NCBI GenBank assembly: GCA_963733945.1
Contig: CAVTFD010000001.1
Coordinates: 62,001-126,000 of the forward strand
Reading direction: 5' to 3'
DNA: 64,000 nt
Source: AP-15 sp963733945
Lineage (GTDB): Bacteria; Pseudomonadota; Alphaproteobacteria; ATCC43930; CGMCC-115725
The notes under the pieces were generated by a model. The model was not told the DNA's origin, made no database searches, and saw nothing but the letters and a program-made list of their open reading frames with translations. The position numbers and the translations under genes were made by a program. Position 1 is the first letter of the stretch, and each line of letters begins with the position of its first letter. Positions 9,025 through 19,802 of this stretch are shown in pieces.

Positions 9025-9984
9025 TTACATCGCGGCCATGCGGCCAGCGCGGCGCTTGGCCAGCGGTGTCACCGGTTCCACCGCCGGCGGGGCCTGCACC
9101 TTCTTGGTCGAGCGCGGCAAGGTCCAATCCCACTCATCCGCGCCCATGAGGTAGTTGCGATTGGTCTGCGACGGGTTGCGGTTGACCAGTGGCGATTATA
9201 GAGCGGGTGGGTCATGCTGCGGATTTCGTGCTCGATCGTGAACAGCACCTTGCCGGTGTCGAGGTCGACGATGTCCTCGAAGCGATACTGGCAGCGGTCG
9301 CTTTCCTCGGTGATCAGGTCGAGCTTTTCAGCTTCTCGTGCGGCCCCGAAAATCCTCGACATAGACCTGCAGGTGATGGCCGTCGAATTCCGGCAGCTTC
9401 TTGTCGGTCTCGCGGAAGATCAGCTCCTGCCTGGCCCCGGCACTTGACGTGCGCGGCGTTGCCCTCGCCGTTCTTCTTGACGCAGGCGGGCGCGTAGAAG
9501 ATCTTGCGATAGAACCGGGCGATGCCCTCGGCGGTCCCTTCCGGCACGGTGAACTCGACATAGGGGATGCCGAGATTGATGTTGCCGAACCGCTCCTCAT
9601 CGGGCTCGTAAAGGCGGAACTTGTTGCCCCACGGGCAGGTCGCCTCGACATAGGCGTTGTGTTCCTTGAAGTCGAACTTGGTGTCGGCGAGCTTTTTCTT
9701 GACCTCGCCGAGACGCTCGCACAGTTCCTCGAGCGACGGGACGACAAGCCCGACATGGCCGCGCAGCACGATCGGCTCGCCGGTCGGCAGATGGAACTGG
9801 CTCTTCCCGACATTGACCCACATGTTGTTGGTGCCGGGGAACATGAAGGGATCGCGGGTCAAGCCGAGCCCGACAGATAGAACTCGCTCGCCAGCCCTTG
9901 ATTGTTGACTCTGACATTGACGTGTTCGAGACCGACCAGGTTGCCGAGATCCTCGGCGGCGCGGTCATAGAGTTGTTGCGCCAT
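9025..9984 (-). CDS. VOC-family (glyoxalase/dioxygenase-like) protein, frameshifted
   Basis: The start is MAQQLYDRAAEDLGNLVGLE (ATG at 9984), and the coding potential continues through HVNVRVNNQGLASEFYL and MFPGTNNMWVNVGKSQFHL. Next come GHVGLVVPSLEEL and PYVEFTVPEGTAEGIARFY, then ELIFRETDKKLPEFDGHHLQ and DLITEESDRCQYRFEDI, ending at the TAA at 9025-9027. Two betaalphabetabetabeta halves with His and Glu metal ligands are recognisable. At least three one-base shifts are needed, near 9885, 9440, 9345 or 9200. The first is a missing C (GGCTC for GGCCTC). Function: a metal-dependent ring-cleaving or glyoxalase-type enzyme; substrate unknown. Confidence 0.65.
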
Positions 9985-10099
9985 AGGGACCTCCAATTTT
10001 GCCGGTCGGCGGCGTGCCGACCGGCCTTGCGAAAATCGGCGTGCACGGCGTAGCGACGCAGCTTTGGCGGCGCCGCGCCATCGCCAGCATGCGCCGATA

Positions 10100-10505
10100 T
10101 CAGAACAACTTTTCGAACCGTTCGTCTACCGGTACGCGATAGCCGTCGGCAAGAGCGTTGGTCTCGTTGGCCATGCCGACGACCGCCAGCAGCTCGGCCA
10201 GCATCTCCTTCGTCATGCCCTGCCTCTTCGCCGCCGCGCCGTGCGAGGCGGTGCAATAGGCGCAGCCGTTGCTGATGCTGACCGCGAGATAGACCAGCTC
10301 CTTGGTCAGCGGGTCGAGCGCGCCCGGCGCCATCACCTGCTTGAGGCTCTCCCAGATGCGCCGCAAGGTCGGCGGGTCGTTGGCCAGCGCCTGCCAGAAA
10401 TTGTTGATCCAGTCGGTGCCGCGCGTCTCGCATGATGTCGTCAAACACCGCGCGCACCTCGGCGCTCGCCCGGTCGTATTCGATCAGCGGGACCATCGTC
10501 ATCAT
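10100..10505 (-). CDS. carboxymuconolactone decarboxylase / AhpD-like protein, one frameshift
   Basis: The N-terminus MMTMVPLIEYDRASAEVRAV starts at 10505 and, after a one-base shift near 10430, continues as GTDWINNFWQALANDPPTL. The family core follows: LTKELVYLAVSISNGCAYC, with the redox CxxC, and TASHGAAAKRQGM, with the conserved His three residues after the second Cys. This is the AhpD-type active site. The total is about 134 residues. Members act as alkylhydroperoxidase or decarboxylase and often accompany catabolic dioxygenases, which fits the VOC gene just downstream. Confidence 0.75.
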
Positions 10506-10527
10506 TTGCCTCCCGCGTCCGCGCGCC

Positions 10528-10822
10528 TCAGTTCCCGGCCGAGCCGCCCCGAGCGAACAGGCCGAGCATACGCAGATCGCTGATCAGCGACCAGCCCGGA
10601 TGCCCAAAGGTCTCGGGCCGGTTGTGCTCGAAGACCAGATGCCCGAGCCAGGCGGGCGCATAACCCGCCACCGGCGCGGCGATCAGCCAGCGCCAGTCGC
10701 GGGTGACGCCGGCCACGACCAGCGCCGCCAAGCCCGAGGCCGGTGCCGAGATAGTGCAACCCCCGGGTGCGCGGATCGCGGTGTGCCGCAAGATAGCGCC
10801 GCCAGAACTCGGCGTAACTCAT
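10528..10822 (-). CDS. Mpo1-like / DUF962 membrane protein, one frameshift
   Basis: The start MSYAEFWRRYLAAHRDPRTR at 10822 leads into LHYLGTGLGL. After a one-base shift near 10740 it continues as AALVVAGVTRDWRWL, PVAGYAPAWLGHLVFEHNRP and ETFGHPGWSLISDLRM. The H-x-x-G, the GHxxFExNxP and the PxxSLxSD pattern are the signature of the Mpo1 (YGL010w-like) family, whose yeast member is an Fe-dependent 2-hydroxy fatty acid dioxygenase. It has about 98 residues and three hydrophobic segments. A role in fatty-acid alpha-oxidation is inferred only from the family. Confidence 0.7.
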
Positions 10823-10905
10823 GGCGCGCGATGCTTGTAAAGCGCCGGCTGGCATCGTAAGTCAGCAACCATCATCGCATCCCTTTCGGCTGCGGAGTTG
10901 CGACG

Positions 10906-11980
<1,075 letters not shown>

Positions 11981-12088
11981 CGCGCCGACTGCAGTCCGTG
12001 GGCCGCCCCTCGCCCCGACCCTGCATAGCGGGAGCGTGATGGGGCGGCCAAATGACGGATCTCGCGAGGTCTGGCCTCGGTAACGCAT

Positions 12089-13174
12089 ATGACCGCTGAG
12101 GCGGCTCCGACGGCGCTGGCGCCCCGCGTGCCCGATCGCTTTCTCGGCCGGCCGATCTCGCCGCTGACCCGGCGCCGGCTCGACAGCTTTCGCGCCAATC
12201 GGCGCGGCTTCTGGTCGCTGTGGATATTTCTCGCGCTGTTTACCGTCTCGCTCTTCGCCGAGTTCATCGCCAACGACCGGCCGATCCTGATCCATTTCGA
12301 CGGCGCCTGGTATTTTCCGATCTTCACCGATTATCCCGAAACCGCGTTCGGCGGCGAGTTCCCGAGCGCGGCCGACTACCGCGACCCGGCCGTACAACAG
12401 CTGATCGGCGCCAAGGGCTGGATGATCTGGCCGCCGATCCCGTTCTACTACGATACGATCAATTTCAATCTGCCGAGCCCGGCGCCCTCCCCGCCGTCAC
12501 GAGTCAATTGGCTCGGCACCGATGATCAGGGCCGCGACGTGCTGGCGCGGCTGATCTACGGCTTTCGCATCTCGGTCTTGTTCGGCCTGACTCTGACCGC
12601 GATCTCCTCGGTGATCGGGGTCGCCGCCGGCGCGGTCCAGGGCTATTTCGGCGGTATCGTCGATCTCGGCTTTCAGCGCTTTATCGAGATCTGGTCGGGG
12701 CTGCCGGTGCTGTATCTGCTGATCATCATGGCGAGCTTCGTCGAGCCCAATTTCTGGTGGCTCCTAGGCTTGATGCTGCTGTTCTCGTGGATGAGCCTTG
12801 TCGATGTCGTGCGCGCCGAGTTCCTGCGCGCCCGCAATTTCGACTATGTGCGCGCCGCGCGCGCGCTCGGCGTTCCCGACCGGGTCATCATCCTGCGTCA
12901 TGTATTGCCCAACGCCACGGTGGCGACGATCACCTTTCTGCCGTTCATTTTGAACGGCTCGATCACGACCCTGACCTCGCTCGACTTTCTCGGCTTCGGC
13001 CTGCCGCCGGGCTCCGCATCGCTCGGTGAGCTGCTGGCCCAGGGCAAGGCCAATCTGCAGGCGCCGTGGCTTGGCCTCACCGCCTTTTTCGTGCTGGCGC
13101 TGATGCTGAGCCTCTTGATCTTTGTCGGCGAGGCGGTGCGCGACGCATTCGATCCGCGCAAGGTGACCCTGTGA
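12089..13174 (+). CDS. yejE: ABC transporter inner-membrane permease YejE
   Basis: This 361-residue protein has a cytoplasmic N-terminus with PISPLTRRRLDSFRANRRG, a long periplasmic insert after the first membrane segment (residues 55-150) and six membrane segments. The insert is typical of YejE rather than DppC. The permease EAA-like loop is RARNFDYVRAARALGVPDR. The family imports peptides such as microcin C. The stop overlaps the GTG of yejF, so the two are coupled. The partners yejA (binding protein) and yejB (second permease) are absent upstream, where asd lies instead. Confidence 0.88.
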   Translation: MTAEAAPTALAPRVPDRFLGRPISPLTRRRLDSFRANRRGFWSLWIFLALFTVSLFAEFIANDRPILIHFDGAWYFPIFTDYPETAFGGEFPSAADYRDPAVQQLIGAKGWMIWPPIPFYYDTINFNLPSPAPSPPSRVNWLGTDDQGRDVLARLIYGFRISVLFGLTLTAISSVIGVAAGAVQGYFGGIVDLGFQRFIEIWSGLPVLYLLIIMASFVEPNFWWLLGLMLLFSWMSLVDVVRAEFLRARNFDYVRAARALGVPDRVIILRHVLPNATVATITFLPFILNGSITTLTSLDFLGFGLPPGSASLGELLAQGKANLQAPWLGLTAFFVLALMLSLLIFVGEAVRDAFDPRKVTL

Positions 13175-14809
13175 GCGGCGCGTCCGATGCCGGGCCTTTG
13201 CTCGATGTCCGCAACCTCAGCGTCACCTTTGCCGGCCGCGGCCGGGCGCCGCCGGTCGAGGCGGTCCGGGGGGTGACGTTTGCGCTCGACCGCGGGGAGA
13301 CCCTGGCGCTGGTCGGCGAGAGCGGATCGGGCAAGAGCGTCACGGCGTTGTCGATCTTGCAGCTGCTGCCCTACCCGCTCGCCGCGCACGGGCCGGACAG
13401 CAGCATCCGCTTTGCCGGCGAGGAGCTGGTCGGCGCCTCGCCCGAGCAGTTGCGCCGGGTCCGAGGCGGCCGCATCGCGATCGTCTTTCAGGAGCCGATG
13501 ACCTCGCTGAACCCGCTGCACACGCTCGAGCGGCAGGTCGCCGAAATCTTGCTCGTCCACCGGCGGATGTCGCCGCGCGCGGCGCGCGAACGCACCCTCG
13601 AATTGCTGCGAATGGTCGGCCTGCCCGACGCCGAGAGCCGGCTCGGCGCCTATCCGCACCAGCTTTCGGGCGGTCAGCGTCAGCGGGTCATGATCGCAAT
13701 GGCGATCGCCAACGAGCCCGATATTCTGATCGCCGACGAGCCGACGACGGCACTCGACGTAACCATCCAGGCGCACATCCTCGCCCTGCTTCGAGAATTG
13801 CGCGATCGGCTCGGCATGGCGCTGTTGCTGATCACCCACGATCTGACGATCGTGGGCAAGATGGCCGAGCGGGTCGCGGTGATGACCCAGGGCGAGATCG
13901 TCGAGGCCGGCCCGACCGCGATCGTCTTCGACCGGCCGCGCCATCCCTACACCCGGCGCCTGCTGGCGGCGGAGCCCAAAGGCCGGGCCGCAGCCGCCGA
14001 CCTTACAGCACCGCTGCTGATCGAGGCGGAGGCGGTGCGCGTGTGGTTTCCGGTCCGGCGCGGCTTCCTGCGCCGGGTCACCGGCCACGTCAAGGCGGTC
14101 GACGGCGTCTCGTTGGCGCTGCGCGCCGGCGCTACGCTTGGGCATTGTCGGCGAAAGCGGCTCCGGCAAGACCACGCTCGGGCTGGCGCTGTTGCGTCTG
14201 ACCGCGGCGCAAGGGCGCATCCGTTTTGCCGGTCGCGACATCGTGGCGCTGACCCCGCGCCAGTTGCGGCCGCTGCGGCGCGAGATGCAGATCGTCTTCC
14301 AGGACCCGTTTTCGAGCCTGTCGCCGCGGCTGTCGGTGGCGCAAATCGTCGAAGAGGGGCTGAAGGTGCACAATCTCGCGGCCAGCGCGGCCGAGCGGCG
14401 AAAGCTGATCGAGACTGCCCTCGTCGAGGTCGGGCTCGACCCCGAGGCCGCCGATCGCTATCCACACGAATTCTCCGGCGGCCAGCGCCAGCGCATTGCC
14501 ATCGCCCGCGCGCTGGTCCTGAAGCCGCGCCTCGTCGTGCTCGACGAGCCGACTTCGGCGCTCGACATGTCGGTGCAGGCGCAGATCGTCGAATTGCTCC
14601 GCGAGCTGCAGGAGCGCCGCGGCCTCGCCTATCTGTTCATTAGCCACGACCTGCGCGTCGTGCGCGCGCTGGCGCATCAGATCATGGTCATGAAGGACGG
14701 CCGAATCGTCGAATCGGGCCCGACCGAGCGCATCATGACCTCGCCTGAGCACCCCTACACCCGCGCCCTGATGGCCGCCGCCTTCGACCTCGCCGCCACG
14801 CCTGCGTAA
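13171..14809 (+). CDS. yejF: double ABC ATPase YejF, one frameshift
   Basis: Two fused nucleotide-binding domains, about 545 residues in all. Domain 1 has Walker A GESGSGKS, signature LSGGQRQR and Walker B ILIADEPTTALD. Domain 2 has Walker A GESGSGKTT, signature FSGGQRQR and Walker B LVVLDEPTSALD. Near 14135 an extra T (ctacgcttggg) shifts the frame between the linker LRAGATL and GIVGESGSGKTT. The start is a GTG overlapping the yejE stop. It supplies ATP hydrolysis for oligopeptide import with YejE. Both halves retain all motifs, so the break is probably a sequence error. Confidence 0.85.
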
Positions 14810-14882
14810 CCCGCTCGCGCCGCCGGCGGATTAGTAAACACATCGGCGACCGGGACGGCCCGGCGTCAAACTCGCGGTTCGG

Positions 14883-14898
14883 TTAACCGGTCCTTAGG
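14883..14898. promoter_or_regulatory. weak CtrA-like motif upstream of the Tad locus
   Basis: The 16 bases at 14883-14898 read TTAA, seven bases, then TTAGG, against the CtrA consensus TTAA-N7-TTAAC. CtrA controls pilus genes in Caulobacter, and this lies about 160 bases before cpaA in the only sizeable gap before the locus. An overlapping palindrome CGGTTAACCG covers 14880-14889. The match is imperfect and could be chance. Confidence 0.2.
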
Positions 14899-15055
14899 CA
14901 ATCTCTTCGAGGATGGCGTTCTCGTCGACTATTGCCTCGGAGCCCATCATGCCCGGTCGGCCGCAGCGTTCGCGCCTACCCGCCCCGGCGGTAGCTGCGC
15001 GGCAGGATATGGCCCGCATCGGCGATGGCCGCAGAGCCGGGTTGGGGCGGACTTG

Positions 15056-15565
15056 ATGACGATCGATCCTTACTTCGTCTGGCTGACCGGTTTCGCCGCG
15101 CTGATGATCGCCGCCGCGATCATCGATTTCCGCCGCCTGGTGATTCCCAACCCGCTGATCGGGGGGCTATGCATCTTGTGGGTGCTGCATCTCGAAACCA
15201 CTTCCCGCGCCACTCCGGCCGCCACGCTCGCGGCCATCGGCTGCGCTGCGGCGGTTTTTCTCGTCGGCGCCGTGCCGTTTTCCCGCGGGTTGATCGGCGG
15301 CGGCGACGTCAAGCTGTTGGCTGCGGCGACATTGTGGGCCGGTGCCGACGCGCTCCCGCCGCTGCTTCTGCTGACCGCCCTGATCGGTGGCTTGCTGGCC
15401 CTGGTGTTGCTGACCCCACTAGGCGCGCGGTTCGCCGCGTCGCACAGCGACGGCGGCCCGGAGCCGGCGGGCGGAGGGCTTGCGGCGCGCCGGACGCCGG
15501 TGCCGTACGGGGTCGCGATCGCTGCTGCCGCGCTGGTCGTGACCATCGCACCGCAGCTCGGCTGA
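15056..15565 (+). CDS. cpaA: prepilin peptidase CpaA/TadV
   Basis: This type A24 aspartic peptidase of about 169 residues processes Flp prepilins at the inner membrane. The two catalytic Asp lie in AAIIDFRRLVIPN (Asp24) and LIGGGDVKLLAA (Asp84), both at membrane-segment ends. I prefer the ATG at 15056 to the TTG immediately before it. It heads a tight plus-strand run of Tad genes, eight bases before cpaB. No Flp pilin gene precedes it; the 246 bases from 14810 contain only a weak 47-codon frame without pilin features. Confidence 0.9.
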   Translation: MTIDPYFVWLTGFAALMIAAAIIDFRRLVIPNPLIGGLCILWVLHLETTSRATPAATLAAIGCAAAVFLVGAVPFSRGLIGGGDVKLLAAATLWAGADALPPLLLLTALIGGLLALVLLTPLGARFAASHSDGGPEPAGGGLAARRTPVPYGVAIAAAALVVTIAPQLG

Positions 15566-15572
15566 GGCGGCC

Positions 15573-16487
15573 ATGCGGCTACGCACCCTGGTCCTATTCG
15601 CGATCGCCCTTCTTCTCGCCGGCGGCACCGCCATCCTCGTGCGCTCGTGGCTGTCGCAACGGCCGACGGTTGCCGCGGTCGCCCCCGCGCCCCGGCCAGC
15701 GCCGCAAAAGTCGATCATGATCGCGCGCGCCGCGATCGCCCGCGGACAGATCCTCAAACCCGCCGATTTCACCGCGCAGCCATGGCCCGACGCCGCTATC
15801 ACCGGCGACTATGTCGTCGCGGGAACCGGGCCGGCGACGTCGCTCGTCGGCGCGGTCGCCCGCGAACCCATTGCCGCCGGCGAGCCGATCATTAAGACCA
15901 AGATCGTCGTGCCCGGCGACCGTGGCTTTCTCGCCGCCGTGCTCCAGCCGGGTATGCGCGCGGTCTCGGTCCCCGTCGATGCGACCACCGACGTCTCGGG
16001 CTTCGTGTTCGCCGGTGACCGGGTCGACATCTTGATCACACTGCCGGTGCCGCAAGACGGCGCCAACGGCAACAGCGGCTACCAGCACAAGGCGGCCGAA
16101 ACCGTGCTGCACGACGTGCGCGTGATCGCCATTGATCAGCACCTCGACAACAAGGACGGCCAAGCGGTGGTGGCTCGCAACGTGACCTTCGAGGTGACGC
16201 CGAAGCAGAGCGAGATCATCGCCGTCGCCAGCGAAATCGGCAAGCTGTCGCTGAGTTTGCGCAGCCTTGCCGTGGTGAAAGGCCAAAAATCGGCAGTCGT
16301 CGCCGCTGCCAATTCTCCCGAGGATTCCGGTCTGCGTAACGTCACTCTCGACAGCGAGGTCAGCCAGGTTCTGCCGAAGCCGTTCACATCAAAGCAAAAC
16401 CCTAACGATGGTATGGTTACCATATTGCGCGGGAATGGCAATAACGCTACATCTGTCTCGTCGCAACCCGCGTCCCGAGGTTCCTGA
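15573..16487 (+). CDS. cpaB: Flp pilus assembly protein CpaB (RcpC)
   Basis: This 304-residue periplasmic protein has an N-terminal membrane anchor (LVLFAIALLLAGGTAILV) and a SAF domain beginning IMIARAAIARGQILKPADF. The C-terminal RcpC domain has VTFEVTPKQSEIIAVASEIG, the usual block that associates with the secretin. The last base of its TGA is the first base of the cpaC ATG, giving tight coupling. It acts with CpaC to build the outer-membrane channel of the Tad pilus. Confidence 0.93.
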   Translation: MRLRTLVLFAIALLLAGGTAILVRSWLSQRPTVAAVAPAPRPAPQKSIMIARAAIARGQILKPADFTAQPWPDAAITGDYVVAGTGPATSLVGAVAREPIAAGEPIIKTKIVVPGDRGFLAAVLQPGMRAVSVPVDATTDVSGFVFAGDRVDILITLPVPQDGANGNSGYQHKAAETVLHDVRVIAIDQHLDNKDGQAVVARNVTFEVTPKQSEIIAVASEIGKLSLSLRSLAVVKGQKSAVVAAANSPEDSGLRNVTLDSEVSQVLPKPFTSKQNPNDGMVTILRGNGNNATSVSSQPASRGS

Positions 16488-17905
16488 TGTATCCGTCGCC
16501 TCGCTCCGCCGCCGCTTTAGCGCTGATGTGGCTGGGGCTCGCCGCCCCGGCCTTCGCCGCCCAGTCGAGCGCGGCGCCCGCCGCCCGCGCCCATCCGCCC
16601 TATGCCGGCGAGCCCAGCCAGATCCCGGCCAACGGCAAGCCGATTGTGCTCGAAGTCGGCAAGGGCACGTTGATCCGGCTGTCGCGGCCGGCAAGCACCG
16701 TCTTCGTCGCCAGTCCGGACATCGCCGATGTGCAGATCAAGTCGCCGGAGCTGATCTACGTTAGCGCGAAAGCGCCCGGCCAGACCGTGATCTACGCCGT
16801 CGATGGCGGCGACACGGTATTGCTCAACGCACCGGTGCGCGTCGATTTCGACCTGTCGGAATTGCACCAGTCGTTGAACCGGCTGGTGCCAGGGACTGAC
16901 ATCTCGGTCACTCAAGTGGATTCGAGCCTGGTGCTGAGCGGCGCCGTCGCCAGCGCCGGTCAGGCGGAGAAGGCCCGCGTGCTGGCCGCCGCCGTCGCCG
17001 GCGCGGTCAAGGGCGGCCAGGTGATCAATCGCCTCTCGGTCGAGACTCCGAACCAGGTCAATCTGCAGGTCCGATTTGCCGAGGTCGACCGCAACATCCT
17101 GAAGCAAATCGGCATCGATTGGAGCCGAGTGGGTAGAACGGTTAGTTTCAGCACGATCAACAACCAGAGCCTGACCATACCGACCAATCAAATCTCGGTT
17201 GGGATGCTTTCTAACGTCATGGCGACGGTCGACGCGCTCGCCACTGAAGGCTTTCTTACCGTATTGGCCGAGCCGAACCTAACCGCAGTTTCGGGCCAGA
17301 CTGCGAGCTTTCTAGCAGGGGGCGAGTTCCCTTACCCGGTAGCCCAACCGGGATCTGTGGGGAACACTGCGATAATCACCATCCAATTTCAGCAGTTCGG
17401 GGTTCAGCTAGCGTTCACGCCAACGATCGTTGATGCAAACCACCTCAGTCTTAGGGTCCGGCCGGAAGTCAGCCAGCTGGATTTCGCCAACGCGGTGACA
17501 ATTTCCGGCTCTCTTGTCCCCGCACTAACCGTGCGCCGGGCTGAAACCACCGTTGATCTCGCCAGTGGGCAAAGCTTCGCGCTTGCAGGGTTACTCATGC
17601 ACGATACCTCGCAAGACATCTCCAAAGTCCCCTGGCTTGGCGACATCCCGATCCTTGGCGCATTGTTCCGATCCAACAAGTTTCAGAACAACGAGTCGGA
17701 ACTCGTGGTCATTGTCACCCCCTATCTTGTCGCGCCGGCGACGACCGCTCTCGCGTCCCCGACCGACGGTTTCATGATCCCGCATGATGCACAACAGGTG
17801 TTGTGGGGCGACACCTGGCGGCGGAGCCTGCCCGCACCGGCGCGCGGGCCGCTCGGCGCCGGTGGCCAGGGCCTGATCGGACCGGCCGGCTTCCGGCTCG
17901 ATTGA
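16487..17905 (+). CDS. cpaC: Tad secretin CpaC (RcpA)
   Basis: This 472-residue outer-membrane secretin has a signal peptide ending near PAFAAQS (residue 26), then the N-terminal pilus-domain IPANGKPIVLEVGKGTLIRL and a BON-like segment (residues 125-190). The secretin beta-domain contains LAEPNLTAVSGQTASFLAGG and VPWLGDIPILGALFRSN, the conserved VPxLGDIPxxGxLF block. It forms the pore through which Flp pili extrude, with CpaB and CpaD as partners. It is intact, with an average-length C-terminal tail. Confidence 0.95.
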   Translation: MYPSPRSAAALALMWLGLAAPAFAAQSSAAPAARAHPPYAGEPSQIPANGKPIVLEVGKGTLIRLSRPASTVFVASPDIADVQIKSPELIYVSAKAPGQTVIYAVDGGDTVLLNAPVRVDFDLSELHQSLNRLVPGTDISVTQVDSSLVLSGAVASAGQAEKARVLAAAVAGAVKGGQVINRLSVETPNQVNLQVRFAEVDRNILKQIGIDWSRVGRTVSFSTINNQSLTIPTNQISVGMLSNVMATVDALATEGFLTVLAEPNLTAVSGQTASFLAGGEFPYPVAQPGSVGNTAIITIQFQQFGVQLAFTPTIVDANHLSLRVRPEVSQLDFANAVTISGSLVPALTVRRAETTVDLASGQSFALAGLLMHDTSQDISKVPWLGDIPILGALFRSNKFQNNESELVVIVTPYLVAPATTALASPTDGFMIPHDAQQVLWGDTWRRSLPAPARGPLGAGGQGLIGPAGFRLD

Positions 17906-17919
17906 AAGGGAGACGGGTT

Positions 17920-18600
17920 ATGACACGACATTTCTATCCGCTCGCAATCGCGCTGGCGCTCGCAGCCTGCGCTCCCGGGGCCGCCGAATACACCAAGAGC
18001 GAAGCGCCGAACCGGCTGCAGGTCGATGGCGCCACCAGCCAGTTGGCGCTCGTTTTCGCCCCAGGCTCGGCCCGGCTCGGCGTGGGCGAAGCCGCACACC
18101 TCGACCGGCTCGTCGCCAGTGGCGTCATACAACCAGCCGACCGGGTGGCGATCTCAGCCTCGGGCGCGCCGCCGCTGGCCGATGCGCGCGTTGCAGCGAT
18201 CTCGAGTCGACTGCTGCGCTGGGGCATCGTCGCCGACGCCCGGCCGATACCCGCGGTCCCGCCCAATCGCGCCATCGTCATGGTCGGCCGCTACGCCGTC
18301 ACCCTGCCGCCCTGCCCGAATTGGAGCATGCCGCGCGCGAACGACTTCACCAACGCGCCGCCGAGCAATTTCGGCTGCGCCACTGCGGTCAATCTCGGCC
18401 TGATGGTAGCCAGACCTGGTGATCTGGCCCAGGGCCGCACACTTGCGGCCGCGGACGGCAAGCCGGCAGCCGCCGCCGTCGGCCGCTATCTTAACGACAA
18501 AGTCGTGCTGCCGGAGGAGGCCCAATTGGGGCCAATTGCGGTGTCCTCAGGCGGCGCTCCGCCGACCAACTCATCGACCACAGGGACGGGTGACCAGTGA
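17920..18600 (+). CDS. cpaD: Tad pilus lipoprotein CpaD
   Basis: This 226-residue protein follows a GGGAGA ribosome site. The lipoprotein signal is LALAAC at about residues 12-17. The family core is SARLGVGEAAHLDRL, and the diagnostic CPNWS (residue 131 region), NFGCATAVNLGLMVARPGDL and GR identify CpaD. It is likely an outer-membrane pilotin for the secretin CpaC. The GTG of cpaE overlaps its stop by four bases. Confidence 0.92.
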   Translation: MTRHFYPLAIALALAACAPGAAEYTKSEAPNRLQVDGATSQLALVFAPGSARLGVGEAAHLDRLVASGVIQPADRVAISASGAPPLADARVAAISSRLLRWGIVADARPIPAVPPNRAIVMVGRYAVTLPPCPNWSMPRANDFTNAPPSNFGCATAVNLGLMVARPGDLAQGRTLAAADGKPAAAAVGRYLNDKVVLPEEAQLGPIAVSSGGAPPTNSSTTGTGDQ

Positions 18601-19802
18601 AATCTCTGAGCTCGGCAGCCGCAAGCAAGCCCATGCGGGAGGGCGTCCTCGCCGTCACCCGCGACGAGGCGACGCTCGATCGCCTGGAAGGGGTGATCCG
18701 CGAATTGCAACTGGATGACGAGCTCTCGATCGCGGATACACCCGACCTCGCGTTGCACCGCATCCGCTCGGGTCTGGCGCCGCGGATCGTGCTTCTCGAC
18801 CTCACCGATCTGCCGGCGCCGATCGCCGAGATCGGGGCGGTGCGGGCAATGGGCGGGGCCGATCTGGCGCTGGTTGGGCTCGGCACCGTCAACGATGTCA
18901 CGCTCTACCGCGACCTGCTGGCCGCCGGCGCCAACGACTACCTGGTCAAGCCGCCGAGCCGTGATGCCCTGGCGGTTGTCCTGCAAAATCAAACCGGCGG
19001 CCCGGCGACGGCAGGCGATGGCGGGCTCGGCCAGGTGATCGTGTTCGTCGGCAGCCGCGGTGGTGTCGGCGCGACGACCACCGCTGTAGGTTGCGCCTGG
19101 CTGCTCGCCGAGGATCGCGCGGAATCGACCGCCCTCCTCGATCTCGACCTGCATTTCGGCACGGTTGCGCTTAAGCTCGACACCGACCCCGGTAGTGGGT
19201 TGTACGAAGCGCTGGAGCAGCCCTCGCGCATCGACAGCCTGTTCATCGATCGGGCCATGGTCAAGGTCACCGACAATTTGCGGGTGCTGGCGACCGAGGC
19301 GTCGGCGGCACAGCATCTGATGATCGACGCCGGCGCCATCGACATGCTGCTCTACGAGCTGCGGCGCAAATTTTCGCGGGTCGTGGTCGATCTGCCGCGC
19401 GCCGCCACCCCGGTGCAGCGGGTCATGCTCGCCGCGGCGGCCCATGTGGTGGTGATCTGCGAGCGCAGCCTCGCCGGATTGCGCGATACGATCCGGTTGC
19501 AAACCCTGATGCGCGAACAGGCGCCGCAGGTTCGCCTCTGGCTGGTCGAGGCCGGGGCCACCGGAAGCCGGGCGCTGATCGGCAAGGGCGAATTTGAAAA
19601 GGGGGTCGGCAAGCCGCTCGACATGACCATTTCCTTCGACCCGAAATCGGCCGGCGCGGCAGCCAATACCGGCCAGCCGCTTCCGGTTGCCGCCCCGCGC
19701 AGCCCAGTCGTGCGCGAATTCCGTCGCCTCGCCGAACTCGTCGCCGGCCCCGCCACGAGCGCTCCCAAGCGCCGTCGGTTCGCGTTGCGCTCGCTGTGGT
19801 AG
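18597..19802 (+). CDS. cpaE: Tad pilus localisation ATPase CpaE (TadZ)
   Basis: This 401-residue protein has an atypical receiver-like N-terminal domain (residues 1-135, with IVLLDLTDLPAP) and a MinD/ParA-like ATPase domain. The P-loop GSRGGVGATTTAVG has the Ala-Thr form common in TadZ/CpaE instead of the classical Lys. LLDLDLHFG is the switch region. It positions the pilus machinery at the pole in Caulobacter. The start is a GTG overlapping the cpaD stop, and its end overlaps cpaF by seven bases. Confidence 0.93.
   Translation: MKSLSSAAASKPMREGVLAVTRDEATLDRLEGVIRELQLDDELSIADTPDLALHRIRSGLAPRIVLLDLTDLPAPIAEIGAVRAMGGADLALVGLGTVNDVTLYRDLLAAGANDYLVKPPSRDALAVVLQNQTGGPATAGDGGLGQVIVFVGSRGGVGATTTAVGCAWLLAEDRAESTALLDLDLHFGTVALKLDTDPGSGLYEALEQPSRIDSLFIDRAMVKVTDNLRVLATEASAAQHLMIDAGAIDMLLYELRRKFSRVVVDLPRAATPVQRVMLAAAAHVVVICERSLAGLRDTIRLQTLMREQAPQVRLWLVEAGATGSRALIGKGEFEKGVGKPLDMTISFDPKSAGAAANTGQPLPVAAPRSPVVREFRRLAELVAGPATSAPKRRRFALRSLW

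Noticed and set aside
14100..14170. Programmed frameshift in yejF
   Set aside because: No slippery heptamer or downstream structure is evident, and similar one-base breaks occur in many unrelated genes, so an error is more likely.
12898..14373. 491-codon minus frame opposite yejE-yejF
   Set aside because: It has no ribosome site or motif and lies wholly antisense to ABC-transporter genes with complete motifs.
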